This document shows, piece by piece, positions 7,856 to 17,318 of a stretch of 64,000 bases of DNA. The stretch is from Microbacterium arborescens (GTDB lineage: Bacteria > Actinomycetota > Actinomycetes > Actinomycetales > Microbacteriaceae): NCBI GenBank assembly GCA_003339645.1, contig QNUV01000099.1, positions 1-64,000 of the forward strand, in the 5' to 3' direction. The translations under genes were made by a program, and so were the position numbers. The notes below the pieces were generated by a model that made no database searches, was not told the DNA's origin, and saw only the letters and a list, made by a program, of their open reading frames with translations. Numbering within the stretch: the stretch's first letter is position 1; the number at the start of each line of letters is the position of its first letter.

Positions 7856-8281
7856 CAGTTGCCCGACTCCCCTATCCGCCTGATGTCGGCGTCGAGCCGG
7901 TTCAACCGGGCTGTGGCCCGCCGAGTCGAGACGTCCGCCGCCGCAGGAACCTGGCGTGCGCTCGCCGCCCTCGACGAGCTCGGCCCCACACGGGTCAGCG
8001 ACCTCGCCGAGTGGCAGCGCGTGAGCCAGCCGACCATGACGACGCTGGTTCGCCGGATGGAAGCGGAGGGCCTCGTGGATCGTGCGCCCGACCCCGAGGA
8101 CGGCCGGGCCTCGCTCGTGTCGATCACCGACGAGGGGCGTCGCCAGTTCGAGGCGTTCCGCTCGCAAGCGCTGGAGGTGACCGCGCCGGCGTGGTCGCGG
8201 CTCAGCGACGCCGACCGGTCGGCTCTCTCGCGCGCGGCCGAGGTTCTCGCCGCGCTGCTCGAGGAGCCGGAACTGCAATGA
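7853..8281 (+). CDS. MarR-family transcriptional regulator of adjacent MFS gene
   Basis: A 142-aa winged-helix protein. The recognition region is 'RVSDLAEWQRVSQPTMTTLV', and the wing contains the family's DPEDGRASLVSITDEG pattern. ATG at 7853 is preferred over an upstream in-frame TTG because it follows a -10-like TATAGT at leaderless distance and is framed by a palindromic operator. Its stop overlaps the first possible start of the MFS gene (ATGA). The pair has the usual MarR plus drug-efflux arrangement, in which an incoming compound releases repression. Confidence 0.9.
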   Translation: MQLPDSPIRLMSASSRFNRAVARRVETSAAAGTWRALAALDELGPTRVSDLAEWQRVSQPTMTTLVRRMEAEGLVDRAPDPEDGRASLVSITDEGRRQFEAFRSQALEVTAPAWSRLSDADRSALSRAAEVLAALLEEPELQ

Positions 8282-8313
8282 CCCCGACAGACTCCGACGA
8301 GAGGAAGGTGCGC

Positions 8314-9633
8314 GTGACGAGCGCGACGAAAACAGAACGGTCCGCGACCGGCGATCAGACGAAGGCGACAGCCGAGACCGCGAAGGCGTCGATCTGGCGC
8401 CAACCCGTCGCGGTATGGGCGATCGCCTTCGCCTGCACGGTGTCGTTCATGGGCATCGGCCTGGTCGATCCGATCCTCCCGGCGATCAGCCGCGAGCTGG
8501 ATGCGACGCCGTCCGAGACGATGCTCCTGTTCACCAGCTACCTCTTCATCACCGGCATCGTCATGCTCTTCGCCAGCTGGGTGTCGTCGAGACTCGGCGT
8601 GAAGAAGACCCTGCTGCTGGGGCTCGCCCTCATCGTCGTCTTCGCTGCGGCCGCAGGCCTCTCCGGTGGCGTGGTCGAGATCATCGGATTCCGCGCCGGT
8701 TGGGGAATCGGCAACGCGCTCTTCATCGCGACGGCGCTGGCCGCCATCGTCGGAGCCGCCAGCGGCGGAAGCCGTCAGGCGATCGTGCTGTACGAGGCAT
8801 CCCTCGGCATCGGCCTCGCGGTCGGACCGCTCCTCGGCGGCGCGCTCGGCGAGCTGTCGTGGCGCGGCCCCTTCTTCGGGACCGCCGCGCTCATGGCCAT
8901 CGCGCTCCTCGCGATCCTCGTCGTGTTCCGCTCCCCCGCACCCGCTGCCGGGGCCGCAGCGCCGGCGAAGGTGTCGCTTCTCGCGTCGTTCCGTGCGCTG
9001 CGCAACCCGGCCCTGCTGACCCTGTCACTGACGGCGTTCTTCTACAACGTCGCGTTCTTCGTGCTTCTGGCCTACAGCCCGTACCCGATCGAGTCCGCCG
9101 CGGCGCAGGCCGGGATGACGTTCGGAGCGCACGAGCTCGGCCTCGTCTTCTTCGGCTGGGGACTCGCCGTGGCGCTCACCTCGGTGCTCGCAGCTCCCCT
9201 GCTGACCCGCCGGCTGGGCCTGCGCCCCGTGCTCTTCACGATGCTCGGGCTGCTGGCCGTCGCCGAAGCCGTCCTCGCGATCGGCATCGACAGCGCCACC
9301 GTGCTCATCGTCACTGTCATCGTCGCCGGCCTGTTCCTCGGCGTGCTCAACACAGCGCTGACCGAGGCCGTCATGGAGGCCACCGACCTGCCCCGGAACG
9401 TCGCGAGCGGCACCTACTCGGGCGTGCGCTTCATCGGTGGCGCGATCGCTCCCGCCGTGGCAGGCCCCCTCGCCGCCGCGATCACCCCGAGTGCGCCGTA
9501 CTGGCTCGGTGTCGCCGCGCTCGTCGTCGCGATCGCGATCCTCGCCGCCGCAGGCCGTACGCTGCGCCACCTCGGCCGCCCGCACGAGACCGCGATCGCC
9601 GAGGCCGCCGACATCGGCCAGGGCGACGCCTGA
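8314..9633 (+). CDS. MFS drug-efflux-type transporter
   Basis: Major facilitator of 439 aa with about 12 helices. The first helix reads 'VWAIAFACTVSFMGIGLVDP', followed by the DHA-family loop 'SYLFITGIVMLFASWVSSRLG'. The start was set at GTG 8314, which has GAGGAAGG at 8301-8308. An alternative ATG at 8278 overlaps the regulator stop and would add 12 residues. The extracytoplasmic loops are short and the C-terminus is acidic. It is probably an exporter of a toxic or signalling small molecule controlled by the MarR protein. Substrate is not predictable. Confidence 0.88.
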   Translation: MTSATKTERSATGDQTKATAETAKASIWRQPVAVWAIAFACTVSFMGIGLVDPILPAISRELDATPSETMLLFTSYLFITGIVMLFASWVSSRLGVKKTLLLGLALIVVFAAAAGLSGGVVEIIGFRAGWGIGNALFIATALAAIVGAASGGSRQAIVLYEASLGIGLAVGPLLGGALGELSWRGPFFGTAALMAIALLAILVVFRSPAPAAGAAAPAKVSLLASFRALRNPALLTLSLTAFFYNVAFFVLLAYSPYPIESAAAQAGMTFGAHELGLVFFGWGLAVALTSVLAAPLLTRRLGLRPVLFTMLGLLAVAEAVLAIGIDSATVLIVTVIVAGLFLGVLNTALTEAVMEATDLPRNVASGTYSGVRFIGGAIAPAVAGPLAAAITPSAPYWLGVAALVVAIAILAAAGRTLRHLGRPHETAIAEAADIGQGDA

Positions 9634-9646
9634 CCGGAGGACATCT

Positions 9647-9689
9647 GCATGTCGGAGGGCGGGATCCTGAAAGCCACCCTCCGACATGC
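9647..9689. repeat. Dispersed palindromic repeat, family A copy 1
   Basis: A 43-nt hairpin: 9647-9662 pairs with 9674-9689 with one mismatch and an 11-nt loop. A second copy of the same length and near-identical arms occurs at 11523-11565. It lies between convergent genes and may serve both as a terminator. Confidence 0.75.
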
Positions 9690-9739
9690 TCTTCTCCGCG
9701 TGGACGGAAGCGCGGGGCGCACGCACAGCCCGGGGCGCG

Positions 9740-10264
9740 TCAGCCGCGCAGCGAGCCGACCAGGTGCGCGACGCCGTAGGCGTAGGCCTCGTCGAGATCC
9801 CCGCCGAGTCGGAACGCGCCGGCGAGCTCCATCGTGACAAAGCCCGTCGCCCACGCGGTCAGCAACCGCGCGGCATCGAGGGCGTGGCCGGCACCGACCG
9901 CGGCGGTCGTGGCTCGAAGAACCGGCGCGCTCGTCGCCGCGAGCTTGTCGGGATCGACGGTGCTCGTGAAGAGCAGGCGGAACGCCTCGGGGCGCTCACG
10001 CCCGAAGCGCCGGAAGGCGCCGAGCATCTCTTCGAGACTGCCGGATGCCGCGTCGAGACGTTTCGTCAGGTCGTCCGCAGCCGCGCCACCGACGAGAGCC
10101 AGAAGGGCTTCACGGTCACGCACGCGTTTGTAGAGCGACGGCGCCTTCACCCCGACCGCCTGAGCCACCGCCTGCATAGTCACTGCAGAGACACCTCCGC
10201 TTTCGAGCAGCGCCGTTGCCGCGTCGATGATGCTCACGAGCGTTGTTCGTTCCGGTGTCGGCAT
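9740..10264 (-). CDS. TetR-family transcriptional regulator
   Basis: A 174-aa TetR/AcrR protein. The N-terminal HTH 'AVTMQAVAQAVGVKAPSLYK' is followed by the conserved RVRDREALLALV, then an all-helical ligand domain of the WHG type. ATG at 10264 was chosen because GGGAGGGG sits a few bases upstream; an upstream in-frame ATG at 10288 lacks this. It is divergent from the metallo-hydrolase gene, and a perfect 9-bp dyad lies between them. It probably represses that gene and itself. Confidence 0.88.
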   Translation of the reverse strand: MPTPERTTLVSIIDAATALLESGGVSAVTMQAVAQAVGVKAPSLYKRVRDREALLALVGGAAADDLTKRLDAASGSLEEMLGAFRRFGRERPEAFRLLFTSTVDPDKLAATSAPVLRATTAAVGAGHALDAARLLTAWATGFVTMELAGAFRLGGDLDEAYAYGVAHLVGSLRG

Positions 10265-10294
10265 CGCCCCTCCCAAAGCTACGGTCATAAGCTA

Positions 10295-10319
10295 TCATGG
10301 CTACACGCATTAGCCATGA
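10295..10319. promoter_or_regulatory. Operator-like dyad between TetR and MBL genes
   Basis: TCATGGCTA (10295-10303) and TAGCCATGA (10311-10319) are perfect inverted arms with a 7-nt spacer, 13 bp before the hydrolase ATG and 31 bp before the TetR ATG. The size and position are typical of TetR operators. Confidence 0.6.
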
Positions 10320-10331
10320 CCCGAGGACATC

Positions 10332-11042
10332 ATGCAACTCACTCCTTCACTCCATCGGATCGGCAACGACATCGTCGCCGCTTACCTCATCGTCACGGCC
10401 GAAGGCATCACCGTCGTCGACGCCGGCCTGCCCGGCTTTCATCGCGACCTGCGACGAGAGCTGGCCGGCATCGGGCGCACCCTCGACGACATCCGCGGTG
10501 TGGTCCTCACTCACGGCGACAGCGACCACGTCGGCTTCGCGGAACGGCTGCGGCGCGAGCACGGCGTTCCCGTCTACGTCCACGCTGCGGATGCCGCTCG
10601 CGCGCGCGGCGGCGAGAAGCCAAAGACCCCGCTCGGTCCCGTCCGTCTCGGTCCCCTTCTGCAATTCGCCGCCTACGGCGCGCGAAAGGGGATGCGGCCG
10701 CAGTGGCTGACCGCCGTCGAGGAGGTCTCCGGCGGGGACGTCCTGCCGCTGCCCGGCGAACCTCGCGTCATCGACATGCCGGGCCACTCCCCGGGCAGTG
10801 TCGCCGTGTACTCCCCCGCCGTCGCAGCCATCTTCGTGGGCGACGCGCTGACCACTCGGCACGTGCTGACCGGGCGCTCCGGCCCCGGCCCGGCGCCCTT
10901 CACCGATGACCCCGCCGAGGCGATCGCCTCGCTCGACCGCATTGCAGCCCTGCCCGCCGCGTGGGTGCTGCCGGGACACGGACCGGCGTTCCACGGCTCG
11001 CCGGCCGAGGCTGTCGCCGCGGTTCGGGCAGCCAGCTCGTAG
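10332..11042 (+). CDS. MBL-fold metallo-hydrolase
   Basis: A 236-aa metallo-beta-lactamase-fold protein. The metal motif reads LTHGDSDHVG, so the usual second His of HxHxDH is Asp here. The downstream ligands are present as DMPGHSPGSV, FVGDAL and LPGHGPAF. Such hydrolases cleave thioesters, lactones or similar bonds, and the changed motif may alter metal content. Divergent from, and probably repressed by, the TetR regulator. It converges with the next gene. Confidence 0.88.
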   Translation: MQLTPSLHRIGNDIVAAYLIVTAEGITVVDAGLPGFHRDLRRELAGIGRTLDDIRGVVLTHGDSDHVGFAERLRREHGVPVYVHAADAARARGGEKPKTPLGPVRLGPLLQFAAYGARKGMRPQWLTAVEEVSGGDVLPLPGEPRVIDMPGHSPGSVAVYSPAVAAIFVGDALTTRHVLTGRSGPGPAPFTDDPAEAIASLDRIAALPAAWVLPGHGPAFHGSPAEAVAAVRAASS

Positions 11043-11076
11043 GAGAGGCGCGTTGATCGAGCCAGCAGCGGAGCTC

Positions 11077-11454
11077 TCACCCCATGCCCGACATCCGGTC
11101 CCACTCGATCGACCGGAACTGCAGGTACGCACACAGATCGCTCGCGACGCGCAGTTCGGCTGCAAAGCCGGCCAGCCGCTGCGGACTGACCGTCAGGTCT
11201 TCATCCCTCCCCGTGAGCGTGATCACCCACTCAGCCCGGTCGGGTCCCGCAGGTTGCATATAGACCTCTGCCGGCGTCCCGAACGGAACCATGATCACAA
11301 GACCGGTGTCTTTGCCGAGAGACTCGTCTTGGATGGCGACCTTGAACGACGACGACGTCCGCGGCCCGGTCGCGAGATAGTCGGCCAGCCATTGCTCGAG
11401 GAGAGCCTTCGAGCGCACGGGGTATCCGGGCCGGTGGCGGGTCTCGGAGTTCAT
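11077..11454 (-). CDS. Conserved-looking hypothetical protein
   Basis: A 125-aa soluble protein, not recognised. It begins MNSETRHRPGYPV, has alternating strands in the middle ('GLVIMVPFGTPAEVYMQPAG'), and ends in a helix-rich 'LAGFAAELRVASDLCAYLQF'. The composition is balanced, with no signal or membrane segment. Codon use matches its neighbours. It is convergent with the MBL hydrolase and followed upstream by a dispersed palindrome, with no operon partner. Confidence 0.6.
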   Translation of the reverse strand: MNSETRHRPGYPVRSKALLEQWLADYLATGPRTSSSFKVAIQDESLGKDTGLVIMVPFGTPAEVYMQPAGPDRAEWVITLTGRDEDLTVSPQRLAGFAAELRVASDLCAYLQFRSIEWDRMSGMG

Positions 11455-11522
11455 GTCGTCAGCGTAAGCGACGGTGTGGGCGCCGGCGTTCCCGGAGGGC
11501 GACGCCTGGCCCCCGGGCATCC

Positions 11523-11565
11523 GCGTGTCGGAGGGCGGGCTCCGGGAAGCCACCCTCCGACACGC
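11523..11565. repeat. Dispersed palindromic repeat, family A copy 2
   Basis: A 43-nt hairpin with arms 11523-11538 and 11550-11565, one mismatch at the same position as in copy 1, followed by TTTTCTCC. The upstream flank (GGCGACGCCTG) is also shared with copy 1. Between the starts and ends of two minus-strand genes it probably terminates rtcB transcription or plus-strand readthrough. Confidence 0.75.
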
Positions 11566-11590
11566 TTTTCTCCTCCGATGGGGATGCGGG

Positions 11591-12760
11591 TCAATCGCCT
11601 TTCACGTTGACCAGCTGACGCAGCGTGTGCCGCACCTCGACGAGGTCGGCGGCATCCGCCATGACGCGATCGATCGGCTTGTAGGCCTGCGGGATCTCGT
11701 CGATGAAGGCATCCGTGTCGCGGAACTCGATGCCCACCATGGCCTCACGCAGCTGGTCGTGCGTGAAGGTTCGGCGCGCGGCCGACCGCGAGTACTCCCG
11801 CCCTGCCCCGTGCGGCGACGAGTTCAGTGACAGCGGGTTGCCGAGCCCCGAGACGACGTACGACGCCGTGCCCATGGATCCCGGGATGAGGCCGGGCCGG
11901 CCGGCATCCGCCTGGATCGCACCCTTGCGCGACACCCACACCTGCTTGCCGAAGTGCTTCTCGCTCTCGGTGAAGTTGTGGTGGCAGTTGATGCGCTCGA
12001 GCTCCTCGACGTCGGCGCCCATCGTCTCGGACAGCTGACGGGCGACGCGGTCCATCATCTCCTCGCGGTTCAGGAGCGCGAAGTGCTGCGCCCACCGGAG
12101 CTCGCGGATGTAGCGCCGGAACTCCTCCGTGCCCTCGACGAGGTACGCCAGGTCGGGATCGGGCAGGTCGATCCACCACTGCTTCGCGAGCCGCTGAGCG
12201 ACGCCGATGTGGTGCGTCGCGATTCTGTTGCCCACTCCCCGCGAGCCGGAGTGCAGGAACATCCACACCGCGTCGGTCTCGTCGACCGACACCTCGATGA
12301 AGTGGTTGCCCGAGCCGAGCGACCCGAGCTGGTTGCGCCAGTGCCCGGCGTAGCGCGCGGGGTCGAACTCGTGCTTCTCGGCGAGCTCCTCCAGCTCGGC
12401 GATGCGCGGCTCCGCGGTCGCGACGACCTTGCGGTTGTCGCGACCGGCCGACAGCGGAATCGCCCGCTCGATCTGCTCGCGCAGCGTCCCCAGGTCGCGG
12501 CCGAGCAGCTGCGACTTCGTGAACTGCGTGCGGACGGCGATCATGCCGCACCCGATGTCGACGCCGACGGCAGCCGGCATGATCGCCCCGAGCGTCGGGA
12601 TGACCGACCCGACGGTCGCCCCCTTGCCGAGGTGCGCATCGGGCATGAGCGCCAGATGCGGGTGGATGAACGGCATGCCAGACGCGGTGCGAGCCTGATC
12701 GAGGGTCTTCTCGTCGATGATGCTCGCCCACGACATCAGCCTGTTCGAGAGCTTCTCCAT
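11591..12760 (-). CDS. rtcB: RtcB RNA-splicing ligase
   Basis: RNA ligase that joins 2',3'-cyclic phosphate or 3'-phosphate ends to 5'-OH ends using GTP and Mn2+, acting in RNA repair in the cytoplasm. The 389-aa protein carries the metal site GVDIGCGM (Asp68, Cys71), GSGNHFIE, LHSGSRGVGN, the guanylation-region NCHHNF, and SPHGAGR. All known metal and nucleotide ligands appear intact. ATG at 12760 has AAAGGAACC upstream. There is no archease gene beside it. A 29-codon ORF and a hairpin precede it in the probable mRNA. Confidence 0.93.
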   Translation of the reverse strand: MEKLSNRLMSWASIIDEKTLDQARTASGMPFIHPHLALMPDAHLGKGATVGSVIPTLGAIMPAAVGVDIGCGMIAVRTQFTKSQLLGRDLGTLREQIERAIPLSAGRDNRKVVATAEPRIAELEELAEKHEFDPARYAGHWRNQLGSLGSGNHFIEVSVDETDAVWMFLHSGSRGVGNRIATHHIGVAQRLAKQWWIDLPDPDLAYLVEGTEEFRRYIRELRWAQHFALLNREEMMDRVARQLSETMGADVEELERINCHHNFTESEKHFGKQVWVSRKGAIQADAGRPGLIPGSMGTASYVVSGLGNPLSLNSSPHGAGREYSRSAARRTFTHDQLREAMVGIEFRDTDAFIDEIPQAYKPIDRVMADAADLVEVRHTLRQLVNVKGD

Positions 12761-12816
12761 GGTTCCTTTCCTTGTGATGACGGTCCGGGAACGGGCGCAT
12801 GGAGAGGAACACACGA

Positions 12817-12845
12817 ACGCCCCGGACCTGTGCGGTGCGGGGCGT
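12817..12845 (-). other. Hairpin in rtcB leader
   Basis: An 8-bp stem (12817-12824 with 12838-12845) lies between the 29-codon ORF and rtcB. It has no T-run, so an attenuator-like or stabilising role is a guess. Confidence 0.4.
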
Positions 12846-12860
12846 GCTGACAGTGGCGGG

Positions 12861-12950
12861 TCAGACGTCTCGCACCGGAGGGTACGACTCATTGCGGAGC
12901 TGGAACTGGTCCAGGTCCGCTGCGATCAGGCGCTCGTTGCGCATGGTCAT
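12861..12950 (-). CDS. 29-aa upstream ORF ahead of rtcB
   Basis: A 29-residue ORF beginning MTMRNERLIA and ending YPPVRDV. It has a very strong GGAGGA 5 nt before the ATG and lies behind a good promoter (12994-13023). Its stop is 100 nt before the rtcB start, with a hairpin between. It may be a leader peptide that senses translation, or a small protein in its own right. The coding case rests on the ribosome site and position only. Confidence 0.5.
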   Translation of the reverse strand: MTMRNERLIAADLDQFQLRNESYPPVRDV

Positions 12951-12993
12951 GTCGTTCCTCCGGTGATGCCGTGCCTCGTGGCGCAGCCGTGCA

Positions 12994-13023
12994 ACCCTAT
13001 GTGCGGGCGTGGCACGGCGTCAA
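12994..13023 (-). promoter_or_regulatory. SigA-type promoter for the rtcB unit
   Basis: On the minus strand, TTGACG (13023-13018) is followed after 17-18 nt by ATAGGG/TAGGGT (13000-12994). The predicted start near 12987 would place the 29-codon ORF about 37 nt into the transcript. Confidence 0.6.
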
Positions 13024-13027
13024 CGAA

Positions 13028-13082
13028 AAAGTGGCGCGTGCGCCGGGAACCGCCGGAGCGATCCCGTCACACGCGCCACTTT
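13028..13082 (-). terminator. Terminator downstream of nrdF
   Basis: A 13-bp perfect stem (13028-13040 with 13070-13082) has a long loop that itself contains CGG-CCG pairing. On the minus strand the stem runs into a TTTTTCG tract. It begins 16 bp after the nrdF stop and overlaps the region just upstream of the rtcB promoter. Confidence 0.8.
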
Positions 13083-13097
13083 CGTTCGCGAGTCAGC

Positions 13098-14081
<984 letters not shown>

Positions 14082-14110
14082 TCAGTTCCTGGTTCGGGTT
14101 CCGGCATCCG

Positions 14111-16279
14111 TCACAGCATGCAGCTGACGCACTCGGACATGTCGGTGCCCTCGAGCGCCATCTGCCGCAGGCGGATGTAGTAGATCGTCTTGATGCCCTT
14201 GCGCCAGGCGTAGATCTGGGCCTTGTTGATGTCGCGCGTGGTCGCGGTGTCCTTGAAGAACAGCGTGAGCGACAGACCCTGGTCGACGTGCTGGGTCGCG
14301 GCGGCGTAGGTGTCGATGACCTTCTCGTAGCCGATCTCGTACGCGTCCTCGTAGTACTCGAGGTTGTCGTTCGTCATGAACGGCGCCGGGTAGTAGACGC
14401 GGCCGAGCTTGCCTTCCTTGCGGATCTCGATCTTCGACGCGATCGGGTGGATCGACGACGTCGAGTTGTTGATGTACGAGATCGAGCCGGTCGGGGGCAC
14501 CGCCTGCAGGTTCTGGTTGTAGATGCCGTGCTGCTGGATGGATGCCTTCAGCTCGCGCCAGTCGTCCTGCGTCGGGATGTGGATGCCGTCGAACAGACCC
14601 TTCACCTTGTCGGTCTGGGGCGCCCACTCCTGCTCGATGTACTTGTCGAAGAACTCGCCCGACGCGTAGGTCGAGTCGGGGAAGCCCTCGAAGTACGTGC
14701 TGCGCTCGATCGCGATCTTGTTCGAGGCCCGCAGCGCGTGGAACAGCACCGTGTAGAAGTAGATGTTCGTGAAGTCCAGGCCCTCTTCGGAGCCGTAGTG
14801 GACGTGCTCGCGCGCCAGGTAGCCGTGCAGGTTCATCTGACCGAGACCGATCGCGTGCGAACGGTCGTTGCCGTCCTCGATCGAGCGGACCGAGGCGATG
14901 TGACTCTGGTCGCTAACCGCGGTGAGGGCACGGATGCTGGTCTCGACGGTCTGGGCGAGGTCCTTGCCGTCCATCGCGAGGGCGATGTTCATCGACCCGA
15001 GGTTGCAGGAGATGTCCTTGCCGATCTGGGCGTACGAGAGGTCTTCGTTGTACGTCGTCGGGGTGTTGACCTGGAGGATCTCCGAGCACAGGTTCGACAT
15101 GTTGATCCGGCCCTTGATCGGGTTGGCCTTGTTCACCGTGTCCTCGAACATGATGTACGGGTAGCCCGACTCGAACTGGATCTCGGCGAGGGTCTGGAAG
15201 AACTCGCGCGCGTTGATCTTCGTCTTCTTGATGCGCGCGTCGTCGACCATCTCGCGGTACTTCTCGGTGACCGAGATATCGCCGAACGGAACGCCGTAGA
15301 CCTTCTCGACGTCGTAGGGCGAGAACAGGTACATGTCCTCGCCGTTCTTGGCGAGCTCGAAGGTGATGTCGGGGATGACGACACCCAGCGACAGCGTCTT
15401 GATGCGGATCTTCTCGTCGGCGTTCTCGCGCTTGGTGTCGAGGAACTTCAGGATGTCGGGGTGGTGCGCCGAGAGGTACACCGCGCCGGCGCCCTGACGC
15501 GCGCCGAGCTGGTTGGCGTAGCTGAAGCTGTCTTCGAGCAGCTTCATGACGGGGATGATGCCCGACGACTGGTTCTCGATCTGCTTGATCGGAGCACCGG
15601 CCTCGCGGATGTTCGACAGCAGCAGAGCCACGCCGCCGCCGCGCTTCGAGAGCTGCAGGGCGGAGTTGATGCCGCGGGCGATCGACTCCATGTTGTCTTC
15701 GATGCGGAGCAGGAAGCACGACACGAGCTCGCCGCGCTGCGCCTTGCCGGTGTTGAGGAACGTCGGGGTGGCGGGCTGGAAACGACCCGAGATGATCTCG
15801 TCGACGAGCTGCATCGCGAGGTTCTCGTCACCGTCGGCGAGACCGAGGGCGGTCATCACGACGCGGTCCTCGAAGCGCTCGAGGTAACGCTTGCCGTCGA
15901 AGGTCTTCAGCGTGTAGCTCGTGTAGTACTTGAACGCGCCGAGGAAGGTCTCGAAGCGGAACTTCTTGCCGTAGGCGAAGTCGTTGAGCTTCTGGATGAA
16001 CTCGAGCGAGTACTTCTCGATGACCTTGGGCTCGTAGTACTCCTTCTCGACGAGGTAGTCGAGACGCTCCTTGAGGGAGTGGAAGAAGACCGTGTTCTGG
16101 TTGACGTGCTGGAGGAAGTACTCCCGCGCCGCGCGCTTGTCGGCGTCGAACTGGATCTTGCCGTCCGCGCCGTAGAGGTTGAGCATCGCGTTGAGGGCGT
16201 GGTAGTCGAGCCCGTCGAAGCGCGCGTCGACCTTGAAGCCGTTATCGGTCAAGGCTGTTTCCAGTGCTGATTCCACCAT
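14111..16279 (-). CDS. nrdE: Class Ib ribonucleotide reductase alpha subunit
   Basis: Catalytic subunit (722 aa) that reduces ribonucleoside diphosphates. Recognisable elements are the Cys-bearing [12 protein letters not shown], the loop NLCSEILQ with the active-site Cys, '[20 protein letters not shown]' and the C-terminal redox tail ending CVSCML, which is re-reduced by NrdH. ATG at 16279 gives the normal N-terminus; the frame is open further upstream but inside nrdI. The gene overlaps the end of nrdI by 31 nt. Confidence 0.95.
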   Translation of the reverse strand: MVESALETALTDNGFKVDARFDGLDYHALNAMLNLYGADGKIQFDADKRAAREYFLQHVNQNTVFFHSLKERLDYLVEKEYYEPKVIEKYSLEFIQKLNDFAYGKKFRFETFLGAFKYYTSYTLKTFDGKRYLERFEDRVVMTALGLADGDENLAMQLVDEIISGRFQPATPTFLNTGKAQRGELVSCFLLRIEDNMESIARGINSALQLSKRGGGVALLLSNIREAGAPIKQIENQSSGIIPVMKLLEDSFSYANQLGARQGAGAVYLSAHHPDILKFLDTKRENADEKIRIKTLSLGVVIPDITFELAKNGEDMYLFSPYDVEKVYGVPFGDISVTEKYREMVDDARIKKTKINAREFFQTLAEIQFESGYPYIMFEDTVNKANPIKGRINMSNLCSEILQVNTPTTYNEDLSYAQIGKDISCNLGSMNIALAMDGKDLAQTVETSIRALTAVSDQSHIASVRSIEDGNDRSHAIGLGQMNLHGYLAREHVHYGSEEGLDFTNIYFYTVLFHALRASNKIAIERSTYFEGFPDSTYASGEFFDKYIEQEWAPQTDKVKGLFDGIHIPTQDDWRELKASIQQHGIYNQNLQAVPPTGSISYINNSTSSIHPIASKIEIRKEGKLGRVYYPAPFMTNDNLEYYEDAYEIGYEKVIDTYAAATQHVDQGLSLTLFFKDTATTRDINKAQIYAWRKGIKTIYYIRLRQMALEGTDMSECVSCML

Positions 16280-16698
16280 CGTTCCAATCCTGCGCTCACG
16301 CGCTCGACGTCTTCGGGCGTGCCGAACAGTTCCACCTTGTCCAAGTGCGGCACGGAGCACTTGCGGCTGATGATGTCGCCGGCGAGGCAGTACGACTCGC
16401 CGAAATTCGTGTTGCCGGTGGAGATGACTCCACGAAGCAGGGTGCGGTTGCGCACATCGTTCAAGAAGCGAACGACCTGCTTGGGCACCGCACCCTTCTC
16501 CTCACCGCGCCCCTGTCCCCCGCCGTAGGTAGGGGTGACGAGCACAAAGGGCTCGGTCATGACGAGGGGCGTCGGTGAGGAGTGAAGGGGGATGCGGAGC
16601 GCCGGCAGTCCGAGCTTGTCGATGAATCGCGCGGTGTTGCCGGAGACGCTCGAGAAGTACACGAGCAGAGGCGCCCGCGTCGCGACCGCCGTGCTCAT
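16249..16698 (-). CDS. nrdI: NrdI flavodoxin-like protein
   Basis: A 149-aa flavodoxin-like protein that supplies superoxide or a related oxidant to assemble the Mn2-tyrosyl cofactor of NrdF. It shows [12 protein letters not shown] for phosphate binding, TPTYGGG for the flavin loop, and [19 protein letters not shown] around the isoalloxazine ring. It lies 3 nt behind nrdH and overlaps nrdE by 31 nt, so all three are surely co-transcribed. Confidence 0.93.
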   Translation of the reverse strand: MSTAVATRAPLLVYFSSVSGNTARFIDKLGLPALRIPLHSSPTPLVMTEPFVLVTPTYGGGQGRGEEKGAVPKQVVRFLNDVRNRTLLRGVISTGNTNFGESYCLAGDIISRKCSVPHLDKVELFGTPEDVERVSAGLERWWNQHWKQP

Positions 16699-16701
16699 GG
16701 C

Positions 16702-16935
16702 TCAGGCGAAGCGAGCGGCCAGCTCGTCGATCTTGTCGGGACGGAAGCCCGACCAGTGGTCCTCGTCGGTGATGACGACGGGGGCCTGCAGGTAGCCGAG
16801 CGACTTGACGCGCTCGAGTGCCGCCGGGTCCTCGGAGAGGTCGAGGACGTCGTATTCGATGCCCTTGGAGTCCAGCGCACGGTACGTCGCGTTGCACTGC
16901 ACGCAGGAGGGCTTGGTGTAGACCGTGATCGCCAT
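16702..16935 (-). CDS. nrdH: Glutaredoxin-like NrdH redoxin
   Basis: A 77-aa thioredoxin-fold electron donor for NrdE. The redox motif CVQC sits at residues 11-14 after MAITVYTKPS. The cis-Pro segment is 'YLQAPVVITDEDHWSGFRPD', with the WSGFRP motif characteristic of NrdH. ATG at 16935 has AGGGAA upstream. It is the first gene of the operon, with likely regulatory sites in the 380-bp region ahead of it. Confidence 0.94.
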   Translation of the reverse strand: MAITVYTKPSCVQCNATYRALDSKGIEYDVLDLSEDPAALERVKSLGYLQAPVVITDEDHWSGFRPDKIDELAARFA

Positions 16936-17026
16936 GTCGAGTGTGGTTTCCCTTCGCTTCTTACGCATCTCCGGCTGAGAACCCGCCGGGACCTCAATAC
17001 TACATATGGGTGCCGACATCGGGGGG

Positions 17027-17060
17027 CACCACAAGGGGTAGTAGTTACAAGTCTGTAGTT
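17027..17060 (-). promoter_or_regulatory. Candidate tandem NrdR boxes upstream of nrdH
   Basis: Two imperfect copies of ACAAG-N3/4-TAGT (core starts 17031 and 17047, 16 bp apart) lie about 95-125 bp before nrdH. NrdR typically binds two boxes about one and a half to two helical turns apart upstream of nrd operons, so this is a reasonable candidate. The match to the consensus is partial. Confidence 0.45.
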
Positions 17061-17090
17061 TTGCACCGCTCTCCCCAGGTACAACACATC

Positions 17091-17187
17091 TTGTCCACCG
17101 TTTCATCCACAGATCGCGAGATCGGTCGAAGCCCGGTTCGACGCGTGATTCCGCGCTTCCTCGAGGTGCTCGCGCAGTCTGTCCACA
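17091..17187 (+). promoter_or_regulatory. Cluster of DnaA-box-like 9-mers between nrdH and MFS gene
   Basis: TTGTCCACC (17091-17099), TCATCCACA (17103-17111) and CTGTCCACA (17179-17187), all on the same strand, each differ by one or two bases from the high-GC actinobacterial DnaA box TTGTCCACA. There are no origin genes nearby, so DnaA-linked control of nrd is more plausible than an origin. The rest of 16936-17318 holds no gene. Confidence 0.4.
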
Positions 17188-17318
17188 GGTCGGACGGTAG
17201 ACCGACCCACCGACATCCGATTCGGACCGATCTCGTCGCTTCGGCGTGTCGCGGGCGTGTCGCGGCGATGCTCGACCGAACGTCGCCGAGGAGCCCCCGG
17301 AATCGCTACCGTTGAGGG

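Noticed and set aside
9640-11570. Insertion sequence ends
   Set aside because: The two 43-nt palindromes enclose ordinary genes (TetR, MBL hydrolase, hypothetical), not a transposase, and no target-site duplication is visible.
17091-17187. Chromosomal replication origin
   Set aside because: Three DnaA-like 9-mers exist, but dnaA, dnaN, gyrB and rpmH are absent, there is no AT-rich unwinding region, and the flanking genes fit a promoter region.
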